The position numbers and the translations under genes are program-made. A stretch of DNA of 64,000 nt from Streptomyces parvulus (GTDB lineage: Bacteria; Actinomycetota; Actinomycetes; Streptomycetales; Streptomycetaceae), in the NCBI RefSeq assembly GCF_014648855.1, contig NZ_BMRX01000016.1, positions 160,507 through 224,506 on the forward strand, written 5' to 3'. The notes under the pieces were generated by a model. That model had not been told where the DNA came from, searched no databases, and saw nothing but the letters and a program-made list of their open reading frames with translations. Positions 1-7,903 of the stretch are shown piece after piece; the first letter of the stretch is position 1; each line of letters starts with the position of its first letter.

Positions 1-1
1 G

Positions 2-778
2 CACCTCACCGGCTGGGAGTTCGCCGCCCTCGCCTTCGCGGCCCTGCTCGTCGGCTTCTCCAAGACCGCCGTGAGCGGGGCCAATACGGTCAGTCTCGCG
101 ATCTTCGCGGCGGTCCTGCCCGCCCGCGCCTCGACCGGCATCCTGCTGCCGGTGCTGATCGCCGGCGACGTCCTGGCCGTCCTCACCTACCGGCGCCACG
201 CGCACTGGCCCACGCTGTGGCGGCTGTTCCCCGCCGTGGGCGTGGGCGTGGCCGTCGGCACCCTGTTCCTGGTGTGGGCCGACGACGCGGTCGTCCGGAC
301 CTCGATCGGCGTGATCCTGCTGCTCATGGCCGGGGTGACGGTGTGGCGCCGCAGACAGGCGGAGGCCGCGGACGCGTCCCGGGCCTCCGACGCCTCCGAC
401 GGGGGCGGCGCCTCCTCCCGGTCCGGCCGGGTGAAGGCCCGCTCCTACGGTGTCCTCGGCGGATTCACCACCATGGTCGCCAACGCCGGCGGCCCGGTGA
501 TGTCGATGTATCTGCTCTCCGCGGGCTTCCGCAAGCTCGGTTTCCTCGGCACGTCCGCCTTCTTCTTCCTGATCGTCAACGTCTCCAAGGTGCCCTTCAG
601 CGCCGGCCTCGGACTGATCGACGGCCGGTCCCTGCTCCTCGACGCCGTGCTCGTCGTGTTCGTGGTGCCCGGTGCCTTCCTCGGCCGGTGGGCGGTGAAG
701 CGGATCAACCAGCGCCTGTTCGAGCGTCTGGTGATCGCGGCGACGGTCGTGGGCGGTCTTCAGCTGTTGTTGACCTGA
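2..778 (+). CDS. Sulfite exporter TauE/SafE family membrane protein, 5' end outside window
   Basis: The reading frame is open from base 2, before the first internal GTG/ATG, so the gene starts upstream of the window; 258 residues are visible. Several hydrophobic helices are separated by short loops, with a hydrophilic Ala/Asp/Ser-rich linker near the middle (about 110-145 of the visible part). The segments LVGFSKTAVSG near the start and MVANAGGPVMSMYLL just after the linker are the paired half-repeat motifs typical of TauE/SafE (DUF81) anion exporters. The family moves sulfite, sulfoacetate or other small organic anions across the membrane; the substrate here cannot be told. Its 3' end overlaps the convergent DHA2 transporter gene by 74 bases. 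Confidence 0.88.
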   Translation, partial: HLTGWEFAALAFAALLVGFSKTAVSGANTVSLAIFAAVLPARASTGILLPVLIAGDVLAVLTYRRHAHWPTLWRLFPAVGVGVAVGTLFLVWADDAVVRTSIGVILLLMAGVTVWRRRQAEAADASRASDASDGGGASSRSGRVKARSYGVLGGFTTMVANAGGPVMSMYLLSAGFRKLGFLGTSAFFFLIVNVSKVPFSAGLGLIDGRSLLLDAVLVVFVVPGAFLGRWAVKRINQRLFERLVIAATVVGGLQLLLT

Positions 779-2825
779 GCCGCCGCGGAAGCCCGTTGCT
801 CAGGTCCTCGACCAGCAGCCGCTTGGCGATCGAGTCGACCGCGGCGCGCAGATCCGCGCCCGAGGGACGGCCGATGTCCTGCTCCACCCGGTGCTCCAGC
901 CAGGTCGCCCAGGCCCGGCCGATGACCAGCGCCTCGCGCGCGCCCGCCTCCGTGTGCGAGAGCAGGGAGCCGTGCCGGGTCAGGAAGCCCTCCTCGACCA
1001 TGCGGTCGAAGACCGGCAGCAGCACCTCCGGCGGCAGCCGGCGCCGGGCGGCGATCAGGCCCAGGCTGGCGTGCCCCACCAGGCGGGTGAACAGCTCGAC
1101 CTGCATCACCGCCCAGGCGCCCGCGACGTCGAGCCGGGTGTCGCTCTCCGCGATGATCCGGCGCGCGGTGTCCAGCTCCGTACCCCCGATGATCTTCCCG
1201 ACCGAGGACTCCAGGGTGCGCCTGCTGTCGGCGCCGTGCGGGGACGCGAAGCCCTCGCCCATGTCGGTGGAGCCCGCGCGGGCGCTGTCCCGCAGCTGGA
1301 CCTGCTTGAGGAACAGGGCCACGAGGAAGCCGACCGCCGCGATCGGCACCGTCCACAGGAACACCGTCTGGATGGTGTCCGCGTACGCCCCGACGATCGG
1401 CGCCGACGTCTCGGCGGGCAGGCTGTGCACGCCCTCCGGACTGGTCGCCGCCCGCCCGATCGACGACGGGTCGGCGCCGCCCGTGCGGGCCGCCTCGGCG
1501 ACGCCGTCGCGCAGGTTGGGGCCGAGGGCGTTGGCGTAGATGGTGCCGAACACGGCGGTGCCGAAGGAGCTGCCCAGGGTGCGGAAGAAGGTGACGCCTG
1601 AGGTCGCGGTGCCGAGGTCGGCGTAGTCGACGGTGTTCTGCACGGCGATGGTCAGCACCTGCATGGACAGGCCGATGCCCGTGCCCAGCACGAACATGTA
1701 CAGCGACTCCAGGCCGGCGCCGGTCGACGGGCCCATCAGCGACATCAGGTACAGGCCGACGCCCATCACGAGGGTGCCGGCGATCGGGAACAGCCGGTAC
1801 CGTCCCGTCCGGCTGACGACGCTGCCGCTGAAGACCGAGGCGATCAGCAGCCCCGCCACCATGGGCAGCGTGCGGACGCCGGAGACGGTGGCGGAGTCGC
1901 CGTCGACGTACTGGAGGTAGGTCGGCAGGTACGTCAGCGCGCCGAGCATCGCGAAGCCGACGATGAAGCTCAGCACCGAGCAGACCGTGAACACCGGGTT
2001 GGCGAACAGCCGCATCGGCAGCATCGGTTCGGCCGCGCGCAGCTCCACCAGGCAGAACAGCGCGAGCGCGACCAGTCCGCCCGCGAACAGGCCGAGGATC
2101 ACGCCCGAGCCCCACGCGTACTCGTTGCCGCCCCAGCTGGTGGCCAGGATCAGCGCGCTCGCGCCCACCGCGACCAGCGCGATGCCCAGGTAGTCGATGA
2201 CGGGCCGGACGGCCGACTTCACCACCGGGATGGTGCGGGCCGCGGCGATCACGACGACGATCGCGATGGGCACGTTGACGTAGAACGCCCACCGCCAGGA
2301 GAGGTGGTCGGTGAACAGCCCGCCCAGCAGCGGTCCGACGACCGTCGCGACGCCGAAGACCGCGCCGATGGCGCCCTGGTACTTGCCGCGCTCGCGCAGC
2401 GGGATCACGTCGGCGATCAGCGCCATCGCCGTCACCATCAGGCCGCCCGCGCCGACGCCCTGCATCGCCCGCCACATGATCAGCAGCAGCATGTCGGTCG
2501 CCAGCCCGCACAGGAACGACCCGGTGATGAACACGATCGCCGAGACCTGGAAGACCACCTTGCGGCCGAACAGGTCGCCGAACTTGCCGACCAGCACCGT
2601 CGCCACGGTCTCGGCCAGCAGGTACGACGTCACCACCCACGACTGGTGCGAGGCGCCGCCGAGGTCGGACACGATCGTCGGCAGCGCGGTGCCGACGATC
2701 GTCTGGTCGAGCGCGGCCAGCAGCATCCCGAGCATGATCGTGACGAAGACGACGTTGCGCCGCCGCCGGTCCAGGACGGGCGGCTGTGCGGCGGTGGTCC
2801 GCGGCGCTTCCTCGGCGACTGTCAC
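705..2825 (-). CDS. DHA2-type MFS transporter with C-terminal soluble extension
   Basis: 706 residues from GTG. The first ~540 residues are a 14-helix drug:H+ antiporter of the EmrB/QacA group: LDQTIVGTALPTI (residues 39-51) is the helix-1 motif, GKFGDLFGRK (80-89) is MFS motif A. Unlike the usual ~500-residue exporters, a soluble region of about 160 residues follows the last helix; its segment around 580-690 (RRRLPPEVLLPVFDRMVEEGFLTR... TEAGAREALVIGRAWATWL) reads like a small winged-helix fold. Such extended forms are common in Streptomyces, but their role is not established. Probable function: export of a toxic or self-made compound, substrate unknown. No regulator gene is adjacent. The tail overlaps the TauE-like gene by 74 bases tail to tail. 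Confidence 0.88.
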   Translation of the reverse strand: MTVAEEAPRTTAAQPPVLDRRRRNVVFVTIMLGMLLAALDQTIVGTALPTIVSDLGGASHQSWVVTSYLLAETVATVLVGKFGDLFGRKVVFQVSAIVFITGSFLCGLATDMLLLIMWRAMQGVGAGGLMVTAMALIADVIPLRERGKYQGAIGAVFGVATVVGPLLGGLFTDHLSWRWAFYVNVPIAIVVVIAAARTIPVVKSAVRPVIDYLGIALVAVGASALILATSWGGNEYAWGSGVILGLFAGGLVALALFCLVELRAAEPMLPMRLFANPVFTVCSVLSFIVGFAMLGALTYLPTYLQYVDGDSATVSGVRTLPMVAGLLIASVFSGSVVSRTGRYRLFPIAGTLVMGVGLYLMSLMGPSTGAGLESLYMFVLGTGIGLSMQVLTIAVQNTVDYADLGTATSGVTFFRTLGSSFGTAVFGTIYANALGPNLRDGVAEAARTGGADPSSIGRAATSPEGVHSLPAETSAPIVGAYADTIQTVFLWTVPIAAVGFLVALFLKQVQLRDSARAGSTDMGEGFASPHGADSRRTLESSVGKIIGGTELDTARRIIAESDTRLDVAGAWAVMQVELFTRLVGHASLGLIAARRRLPPEVLLPVFDRMVEEGFLTRHGSLLSHTEAGAREALVIGRAWATWLEHRVEQDIGRPSGADLRAAVDSIAKRLLVEDLSNGLPRRLRSTTAEDRPRPSPRSPDARTGAG

Positions 2826-2891
2826 GAGGTCACGATCACACCCGTGCAGCCGCCACGCATGCGGGGACGGTCCGGCCGGGTGCCCGGCGCC

Positions 2892-3662
2892 TCAAGGCCT
2901 CGGACGCCGCCGCAGCAGGTACGTGTCCATGATCCAGCCCTTGCGCTCCCGCGCCTGCGCCCGCAGCCGCTCGATGCGCGGTCCCGCCTCGGCGATCGGG
3001 CCCGAGTCGAGGATCTCGTCCGGGGTGCCGAGGTACGCGCCCCAGTAGATGTCCAGGTCCTCGTCCGCGTACCGCCGGAAGGTCTGGTGCGCGTCCAGCA
3101 TCACCACGACGTCCTCGACGCCCTCCGGGAAGCCCTCCGCGAGCCGCCGCCCGGTGGTGATCTGCACCGGCCGCGCCACCCGGTTCAGCCCCGTGCGGTG
3201 CCGGGCCGCCAGCGACGAGACGCTGCTGATGCCGGGCACCACGTCGTACTCGAACGCGACCGTGCCGCGCCCCAGCACCTCCTCCAGGATCCCCAGCGTG
3301 CTGTCGTACAGCGACGGGTCGCCCCACACCAGGAACGCGCCGCTCTCGTCCTCGCCCAGCTCCCCGGCGATCAGCCGTTCGTAGATGCCGGCGCGGGCCA
3401 GGCGCCAGTCCTCGACGGCGGGGGAGTAGGCGGCGCCCTCCGCGGCGCGGTCCCGCTCCGGGTCGCGCGCCTCGACGACGCGGTACGTGCCCTCCGGCAC
3501 ATGCGTCTCCAGCATGTCCCGGCGCAGCCGCACCAGGTCGTCCTTCACCTCGCCCTTGCCCAGGACGAAGAACACGTCCGTGTCCCGCATCGCCCGCACC
3601 GCCTGCAGGGTCAGCTGGTCGGGGTCGCCCGCGCCGATACCGATCACATGAATCTTCCGCAC
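2892..3662 (-). CDS. cobF: Precorrin-6A synthase (deacetylating), CobF
   Basis: 256 residues from ATG. CobF uses S-adenosylmethionine to methylate C-1 of precorrin-5 with release of the C-20 fragment as acetate, in the aerobic cobalamin pathway. The tetrapyrrole methylase fold is recognisable by the N-terminal glycine-rich SAM loop (VIGIGAGDPDQLTLQA, residues 5-20) and the central VVPGISSVSSLAARH segment; length is normal for the family. It stands alone: no other cob gene lies in the window, and the neighbours (DHA2 exporter, DUF309 protein) are unrelated. The gaps on either side are 60-66 bases, so co-transcription with the DUF309 gene upstream is possible. Confidence 0.93.
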   Translation of the reverse strand: MRKIHVIGIGAGDPDQLTLQAVRAMRDTDVFFVLGKGEVKDDLVRLRRDMLETHVPEGTYRVVEARDPERDRAAEGAAYSPAVEDWRLARAGIYERLIAGELGEDESGAFLVWGDPSLYDSTLGILEEVLGRGTVAFEYDVVPGISSVSSLAARHRTGLNRVARPVQITTGRRLAEGFPEGVEDVVVMLDAHQTFRRYADEDLDIYWGAYLGTPDEILDSGPIAEAGPRIERLRAQARERKGWIMDTYLLRRRPRP

Positions 3663-3723
3663 CCCACGAGTCTGCCGTACGCCGTCGGCGGCGTTCCGAC
3701 CGGGCGGCCGGACCGGGGGCGGG

Positions 3724-4239
3724 TCAGCCCCGCAGCCGCGGCGCCCGCGCCCCGGCGTCCACGGACGCTCCGTCCGCCACGTCCCGCGCCAGCTCCCGGG
3801 CCCACCCGGCGACCGAGCCGAGATCCACTCCGTACGGCCGCGCCCGCCCGGCGCCCGACTCCGCCCACTCGGTCACCGCGCCCGCCCCGCGCCGCAGCAG
3901 CCTGGCCCCGCCGGTGCCGTTGCCGCGCGCCGCGTGCGTGAGCCCCACCGCCAGCTGGGCCATCCCGCGCCACAGCTGCCGCTCGTCGTCGGGGCCGGAC
4001 TTCCAGGCGTCCTCGAACACCTCGTGCGCGTGGAACGGCTTCCCCTCGTCCAGCAGCCGCTGCGCCTCGGCGACCGTCTCCTCCGGCGCCCGCACGACGC
4101 CCTCGGGCTGCCGGGCGACGCCGTCCGCGCCGTACGGCAGCGGCCGCCCGAGCCCGTCCCGGGGCCTGGCGTTGCGCGCCCGCCCCTCCTCGTCCCGGTC
4201 CCGGGCGCCGGGCGGGCGGTCCGATGCTGTGCTGTCCAT
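3724..4239 (-). CDS. DUF309 family protein
   Basis: 171 residues from the ATG at 4239. The longer open frame runs back through the tRNA-Pro gene and is rejected, so this internal ATG is the start. The N-terminal 50 residues are charged and low-complexity; the core holds the DUF309 signature HAHEVFEDAW (residues 70-79) followed by WRGMAQLAVGLTHAARGN, the two helical blocks that define the family. DUF309 proteins are small all-helical proteins with a conserved His/Glu-rich motif and no established biochemical role. The gene sits between cobF and the divergent tRNA, 61 bases from cobF. Confidence 0.85.
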   Translation of the reverse strand: MDSTASDRPPGARDRDEEGRARNARPRDGLGRPLPYGADGVARQPEGVVRAPEETVAEAQRLLDEGKPFHAHEVFEDAWKSGPDDERQLWRGMAQLAVGLTHAARGNGTGGARLLRRGAGAVTEWAESGAGRARPYGVDLGSVAGWARELARDVADGASVDAGARAPRLRG

Positions 4240-4292
4240 GGGGCCGATTGTCCCCCGCCCGTGCCCGCTTAGGCGTGGCCCGGCCGGTGCGG

Positions 4293-4298
4293 TAAGGT
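4293..4298 (+). promoter_or_regulatory. Putative -10 element of the first tRNA-Pro gene
   Basis: TAAGGT lies 39 bases before the tRNA 5' end and fits the Streptomyces vegetative -10 pattern TAGRRT in five of six positions. The second tRNA-Pro gene has TAGGGT at almost the same distance (36 bases). A good -35 is not visible at 17-18 bases, so this is a tentative assignment. Confidence 0.4.
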
Positions 4299-4337
4299 GC
4301 TGTCGCGTGATCGCGCGGTCCGCCGCGCGTCGCACAC

Positions 4338-4411
<74 letters not shown>

Positions 4412-4419
4412 CGGTGACG

Positions 4420-4461
4420 GAGAAGGACCTCCGCGGGCAGCAGCCCGCGGAGGTCCTTCTC
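4420..4461 (+). terminator. Strong hairpin terminator after tRNA-Pro copy 1
   Basis: Perfect 19-bp inverted repeat (4420-4438 with 4443-4461) around the 4-base loop AGCA, beginning 8 bases after the tRNA. There is no T-run, as is usual in Streptomyces. It probably ends the tRNA transcript and may also insulate the convergent ankyrin gene. Confidence 0.85.
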
Positions 4462-4474
4462 GCATGTACGGCCG

Positions 4475-4897
4475 CTACCGCCGGGGCACGGCCCCGGCGG
4501 CGGTCAGCAGGTCCACCGTCTCCCCGTGCCCTCCGTGGACCGCCCAGTCGAGCGGGGTCCAGCCCGTGCCGTGGTCCTCCGCGAGGTTCGGGTCGGCGCC
4601 GTGTTCGAGCAGGGCGCGGACCGCTTCCGCGTACCCCCAGCAGGCGGCTCCGCACAGGGGTGTGCCCTCCGAGCCGATGCCGCTCTCCGTGTCGGGCCGC
4701 GCACCGGCCGCCAGCAGCGACCGCACCAGACCGGCGTCCCCGTTCACGGCGGCCTGGTACAGCGGCGTGGTGCCGGCGGCGTCCGCCGTCTCCGCCGGCG
4801 CGCCCGAGCGCAGCAGCGCCCGCACCCGGACCGGGTCGCCGACCAGAACCGCGTCGACGAGGCGGCCGGACAGCTTCTTCCTCCGTCGTCTGTTCAC
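4475..4897 (-). CDS. Small ankyrin-repeat protein
   Basis: 140 residues from ATG, with a basic N-terminus (NRRRRKK). At least three ankyrin repeats of about 33 residues are visible: AGTTPLYQAAVNGDAGLVRS (about residues 41-60), a degenerate middle one around GTPLCGAACWGYAEAVRALLEHGADPN (78-104), and GWTPLDWAVHGGHGETVDLL (111-130). The TPLxxAxxxGxxxxVxxLL pattern is diagnostic. The repeats build a protein-binding surface; no enzymatic domain is attached, no signal peptide is present, and no partner is suggested by the neighbours. It converges on the tRNA-Pro gene and is separated from it by the hairpin. Confidence 0.85.
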   Translation of the reverse strand: MNRRRRKKLSGRLVDAVLVGDPVRVRALLRSGAPAETADAAGTTPLYQAAVNGDAGLVRSLLAAGARPDTESGIGSEGTPLCGAACWGYAEAVRALLEHGADPNLAEDHGTGWTPLDWAVHGGHGETVDLLTAAGAVPRR

Positions 4898-4949
4898 GGG
4901 CGCCGAGCCTATGGGGGCGCCCGGCGGTGTGGTCGGCCGGGGTTCGGGT

Positions 4950-5948
4950 TCAGACCTGGTAGCGGTCGGCCGCGAACAGGTCCAGGTGCTCCTTCACCCA
5001 CGCCGAGGTCCGGCGCAGCCCGTCCGCCAGGCCGACCCGCGGCTCCCAGCCCGCCCAGCGCCGGGCACGGGAGTTGTCGGACAGCAGGCGCAGCACCTCG
5101 CTGCCGCCGGGCCGCAGCCGGGCGGGGTCCACCACGATCTCCGCGTCGCTGCCCGCCGCGACGGTGAGGGCCTGTGCCAGGTCGCCGATGGATATCTCCC
5201 GGCCCGAGCCGAGGTTGACGACCTGTCCGAGGGCGCGGTCGCAGTCGGCCATGGCGAGGAAGCCCGCCGCGGTGTCGGTGACGTAGGTGAAGTCGCGGGT
5301 CGGCGTGAGCGAGCCGAGCCTGATCGTGCGGGCCCCGGAGTGCAGTTGGGCGAGGATCGCCGGGATGACCGCGCGGGCGGACTGACGGGGGCCGTAGGTG
5401 TTGAAGGGGCGCACCACGGTCACCGGCAGCTCGAAGGCGTGCCAGTGGGACAGCGCCATCATGTCGGCGCCGATCTTGGACGCGGAGTACGGGGACTGCG
5501 GCTGCAGCGGGTGGTCCTCGCCGATGGGCGCCGTCCGGGCGGTGCCGTAGACCTCGCTGGTGGAGGTGTGCACCAGGCGGCGCACCTGGTGGCGGCGGCA
5601 CGCCTCGGCGACGTTCTCGGTGCCGACGACGTTGGTCTGCACGTAGGCGCCGGGCGACTGGTAGCTGTACGGGATGCCGATCAGCGCGGCGAGGTGGAAG
5701 ACGGTGTCGACGCCGTCCACGGCGTCGCTCACGCGGCCCGCGTCGCGGACGTCGCCGGTGACCGTGGTGACCAGCGGATGGCCGAGGAGGTGCGCGAGAT
5801 GGCCCTTCTCGGCGTACGGCTTGTAGTGCGTGAACGCCCGGACCCGGGCGCCCCGGGAGACGAGCAGGTCGACGAGTGCCGAGCCGATGAAGCCCTCGGC
5901 TCCGGTGACCAGGACCTCGCGGCCGGTCCAGGCGGGGGTGTGGTTCAC
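4950..5948 (-). CDS. NAD-dependent epimerase/dehydratase (extended SDR)
   Basis: 332 residues from a GTG whose GTGA overlaps the stop of the upstream MurG-like gene, so the two are translationally coupled. N-terminal Rossmann motif TGAEGFIG (residues 15-22), catalytic Ser/Thr region HTSTSEVYG, and the YxxxK pair Tyr154/Lys158 (YSASK) mark an active extended short-chain dehydrogenase of the nucleotide-sugar epimerase/4,6-dehydratase type. RDFTYVTDTAAGFL is the usual substrate-side motif. Probable substrate is an NDP-sugar. Coupling to a GT28 glycosyltransferase suggests the pair makes and transfers a sugar onto a cell-surface or secondary-metabolite acceptor; the specific sugar cannot be told. 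Confidence 0.88.
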   Translation of the reverse strand: MNHTPAWTGREVLVTGAEGFIGSALVDLLVSRGARVRAFTHYKPYAEKGHLAHLLGHPLVTTVTGDVRDAGRVSDAVDGVDTVFHLAALIGIPYSYQSPGAYVQTNVVGTENVAEACRRHQVRRLVHTSTSEVYGTARTAPIGEDHPLQPQSPYSASKIGADMMALSHWHAFELPVTVVRPFNTYGPRQSARAVIPAILAQLHSGARTIRLGSLTPTRDFTYVTDTAAGFLAMADCDRALGQVVNLGSGREISIGDLAQALTVAAGSDAEIVVDPARLRPGGSEVLRLLSDNSRARRWAGWEPRVGLADGLRRTSAWVKEHLDLFAADRYQV

Positions 5949-7153
5949 GGGGTGCGCTCCAGGGGGTGCGGGGTGGGCAGGGGGTGGCCGGCGAGGCGCA
6001 GTACCTCGGCGGCGAGCAGGTCGGCGGCGTACGCGTGCGGCCCGGGGTCGGCGGCCGACTCCATCGCGGCGAGCCGGGCGGGATCGGCCAGCAGCGGCTC
6101 GACCAGCTCGGCCAGCCGCCCCGCCGTCGTCTCGGCGTCGGGCAGCAGCAGTCCCGCCCCGGCGTCGGTCAGCACCCGCGCGTTGTGCGTCTGGTGGTCG
6201 CCGGGGGCGTGCGGGTAGGGCACGAGCACCGCGGGCACGCCGGTGCTGGCGAGTTCGGCGACGGTCGCCGAACCGGCGCGGCAGACCACCAGGTCGGCGG
6301 CCGCGTACACCTGGTCCATGTGGTCCAGGTACGGCACCACGCGGGCCACCTCGCTGCCCGCGAGCCGGAACCGGGCCTCCTCCAGCGCGTCGGGACCCGT
6401 CTTGATCAGCAGGTGCACGTCCCTGCGATGGCGCCAGCGCCGGGCCAGCTCCGTGGCGGCCTCGGTGAGCCGCGCGGCGCCCAGGCTGCCGCCGTTGAAG
6501 ACCACGAGCCGCGCCCCGTCCGGCACGCCCAGCGCGCGCCGCGCCTCGGGGCGCCGGGCCGCGCGGTCCAGGCCGGCCAGCGCCGCCGCGATGGGCATGC
6601 CGACGACGCGGGCGTGCTCCCCGCCGGCCAGGCCCGCGCGGGAGCGGTCGAAGGCGACCGCGACGTGCGGGGTGAGCCGGGCGGCGAAGCGGTTGGCGCG
6701 GCCGGGCACGGCGTTGGACTCGTGGATGAGGCTCGGCAGGCCCGACCACCGGGCGCCGAGGATCACGGGGGCGCTCGGATAGCCGCCCATGCCGACCGCC
6801 ACCTGGGCCCGCTGCTCGCGCAGCACCGTCCGGCACTGCCCGGCGGACCGCACCAGGGCCGAGGGCAGCAGATAGCGCCGGGCGCCCAGGCTCGGGTCGA
6901 AGGGGATCATGTCGACGGTGTGCAGCCGGTACCCGGCCCGGGGGATCAGCCGGGTCTCCAGGCCCCGGGTGGTGCCGACGAAGGAGATCTCCGCGGCCGG
7001 GACCGCGCGGCGCAGCGCGTCGGCGAGCGCGAGACCGGGGTAGATGTGACCACCGGTGCCGCCCGCGCCGATCACCACGGACAGCCTGGGCGGGGGAGGG
7101 TGATGTCCGGCGGGCGGCACGTGGGCCGGGCCGGAGGACGAGGATCCGAACAT
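5945..7153 (-). CDS. MurG-like UDP-GlcNAc/undecaprenyl glycosyltransferase (GT28)
   Basis: 402 residues from ATG. After a Pro/His-rich 22-residue leader comes the N-terminal GT28 signature GAGGTGGHIYPGLALADAL (around residues 29-47), then GMGGYPSAPVILGA and HESNAVPGRANR, which are MurG acceptor/lipid-side motifs. The C-terminal domain has FNGGSLGAA and the UDP-binding CRAGSATVAELASTG / VPYPHAPGDHQTHNA. MurG adds GlcNAc to lipid I at the membrane. The housekeeping murG normally lies in the dcw cluster, which is absent here, so this is most likely a paralogue with a dedicated role, coupled to an epimerase and divergent from a two-component system. Confidence 0.85.
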   Translation of the reverse strand: MFGSSSSGPAHVPPAGHHPPPPRLSVVIGAGGTGGHIYPGLALADALRRAVPAAEISFVGTTRGLETRLIPRAGYRLHTVDMIPFDPSLGARRYLLPSALVRSAGQCRTVLREQRAQVAVGMGGYPSAPVILGARWSGLPSLIHESNAVPGRANRFAARLTPHVAVAFDRSRAGLAGGEHARVVGMPIAAALAGLDRAARRPEARRALGVPDGARLVVFNGGSLGAARLTEAATELARRWRHRRDVHLLIKTGPDALEEARFRLAGSEVARVVPYLDHMDQVYAAADLVVCRAGSATVAELASTGVPAVLVPYPHAPGDHQTHNARVLTDAGAGLLLPDAETTAGRLAELVEPLLADPARLAAMESAADPGPHAYAADLLAAEVLRLAGHPLPTPHPLERTP

Positions 7154-7177
7154 GGCCGCCACGGTCACAGGCCGGGC

Positions 7178-7193
7178 TAAGAAGGTTTTAAGA
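7178..7193. promoter_or_regulatory. 11-bp spaced direct repeat between GT28 gene and response regulator
   Basis: TAAGA occurs at 7178-7182 and again at 7189-7193, 11 bases apart, inside an A/T-rich patch of the 63-base divergent intergenic region. OmpR/PhoB-type regulators bind tandem half-sites with 11-bp periodicity, so this may be the site of the adjacent regulator controlling itself and the divergent pair. The repeat is short and could be chance. Confidence 0.35.
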
Positions 7194-7216
7194 CGCCGCT
7201 TTGGCAGGCTGGGCGC

Positions 7217-7903
7217 GTGCTGAGAAGAATTCTGGTGGTCGACGACGAGCCCGAGGTGCGGGCCGCCGTCGAGGACGGCCTCACCGTCGAGGGCTACGCG
7301 GTCCGGGGCGCCGCCGACGGCCTCGCGGCCCTCTCCGAGGTCGCCGCCTGGCAGCCGGACGCCGTGGTCGTCGACGTGATGATGCCGGTGCTGGACGGCC
7401 TCGCGTTCTGCCGCCGGCTGCGCGGTGTCGGCGACCGCACCCCGGTGCTGGTGCTGACCGCGCTGGACTCGGTGAGCGAACGCGTCGACAGGCTGGACGC
7501 CGGCGCCGACGACTACCTGGTCAAGCCGTTCGCCCTGGACGAGCTGACCGCGCGAGTACGGGCGCTGCTGCGCCGGGCGGACACCGGCCCCCAGGACCCC
7601 GGCGGCCTCCTGACCTACGCCGACCTGGTGGTGGACCCGGACACCCGGACCGGGCGGCGCGGCGAGCGGCGCATCGAGTTCAGCCGGACGGAGTTCGCGC
7701 TCCTGGAGCAGCTGCTGCGCCACCCCGGACAGGTCCTCACCCGGGAGACCCTCTTCGAACGGGTCTGGGGGCACGACTTCGGTCCCGGCTCCAACTCCCT
7801 GGCCGTCTACGTCGGTTACCTGCGCCGCAAGCTGGAGGCGGAGGGTGAACCGCGGCTCGTGCACACCGTGCACGGCGTCGGCTACCGGCTGGGCGCGGCG
7901 TGA
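7217..7903 (+). CDS. OmpR/PhoB-family response regulator (MprA/PrrA-like)
   Basis: 228 residues from GTG. Receiver domain (1-120): acidic pair Asp9/Asp10, phospho-acceptor Asp53 (VVDVMMP), Thr in LVLTAL and Lys in LVKPFA. C-terminal winged helix (about 130-228) with SRTEFALLEQLLRHPGQVLTR and YLRRKLE...VHTVHGVGYRL, the wHTH hallmark. It acts as a DNA-binding regulator phosphorylated by the kinase encoded directly downstream, whose GTG overlaps its stop (GTGA). The divergent glycosyltransferase/epimerase genes are candidate targets by position only. Confidence 0.94.
   Translation: MLRRILVVDDEPEVRAAVEDGLTVEGYAVRGAADGLAALSEVAAWQPDAVVVDVMMPVLDGLAFCRRLRGVGDRTPVLVLTALDSVSERVDRLDAGADDYLVKPFALDELTARVRALLRRADTGPQDPGGLLTYADLVVDPDTRTGRRGERRIEFSRTEFALLEQLLRHPGQVLTRETLFERVWGHDFGPGSNSLAVYVGYLRRKLEAEGEPRLVHTVHGVGYRLGAA

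Noticed and set aside
2304..3941. Long plus-strand frames opposite the DHA2 transporter and cobF
   Set aside because: Low-complexity Arg/His/Pro/Ala composition, no domain, and fully antisense to two recognised genes.
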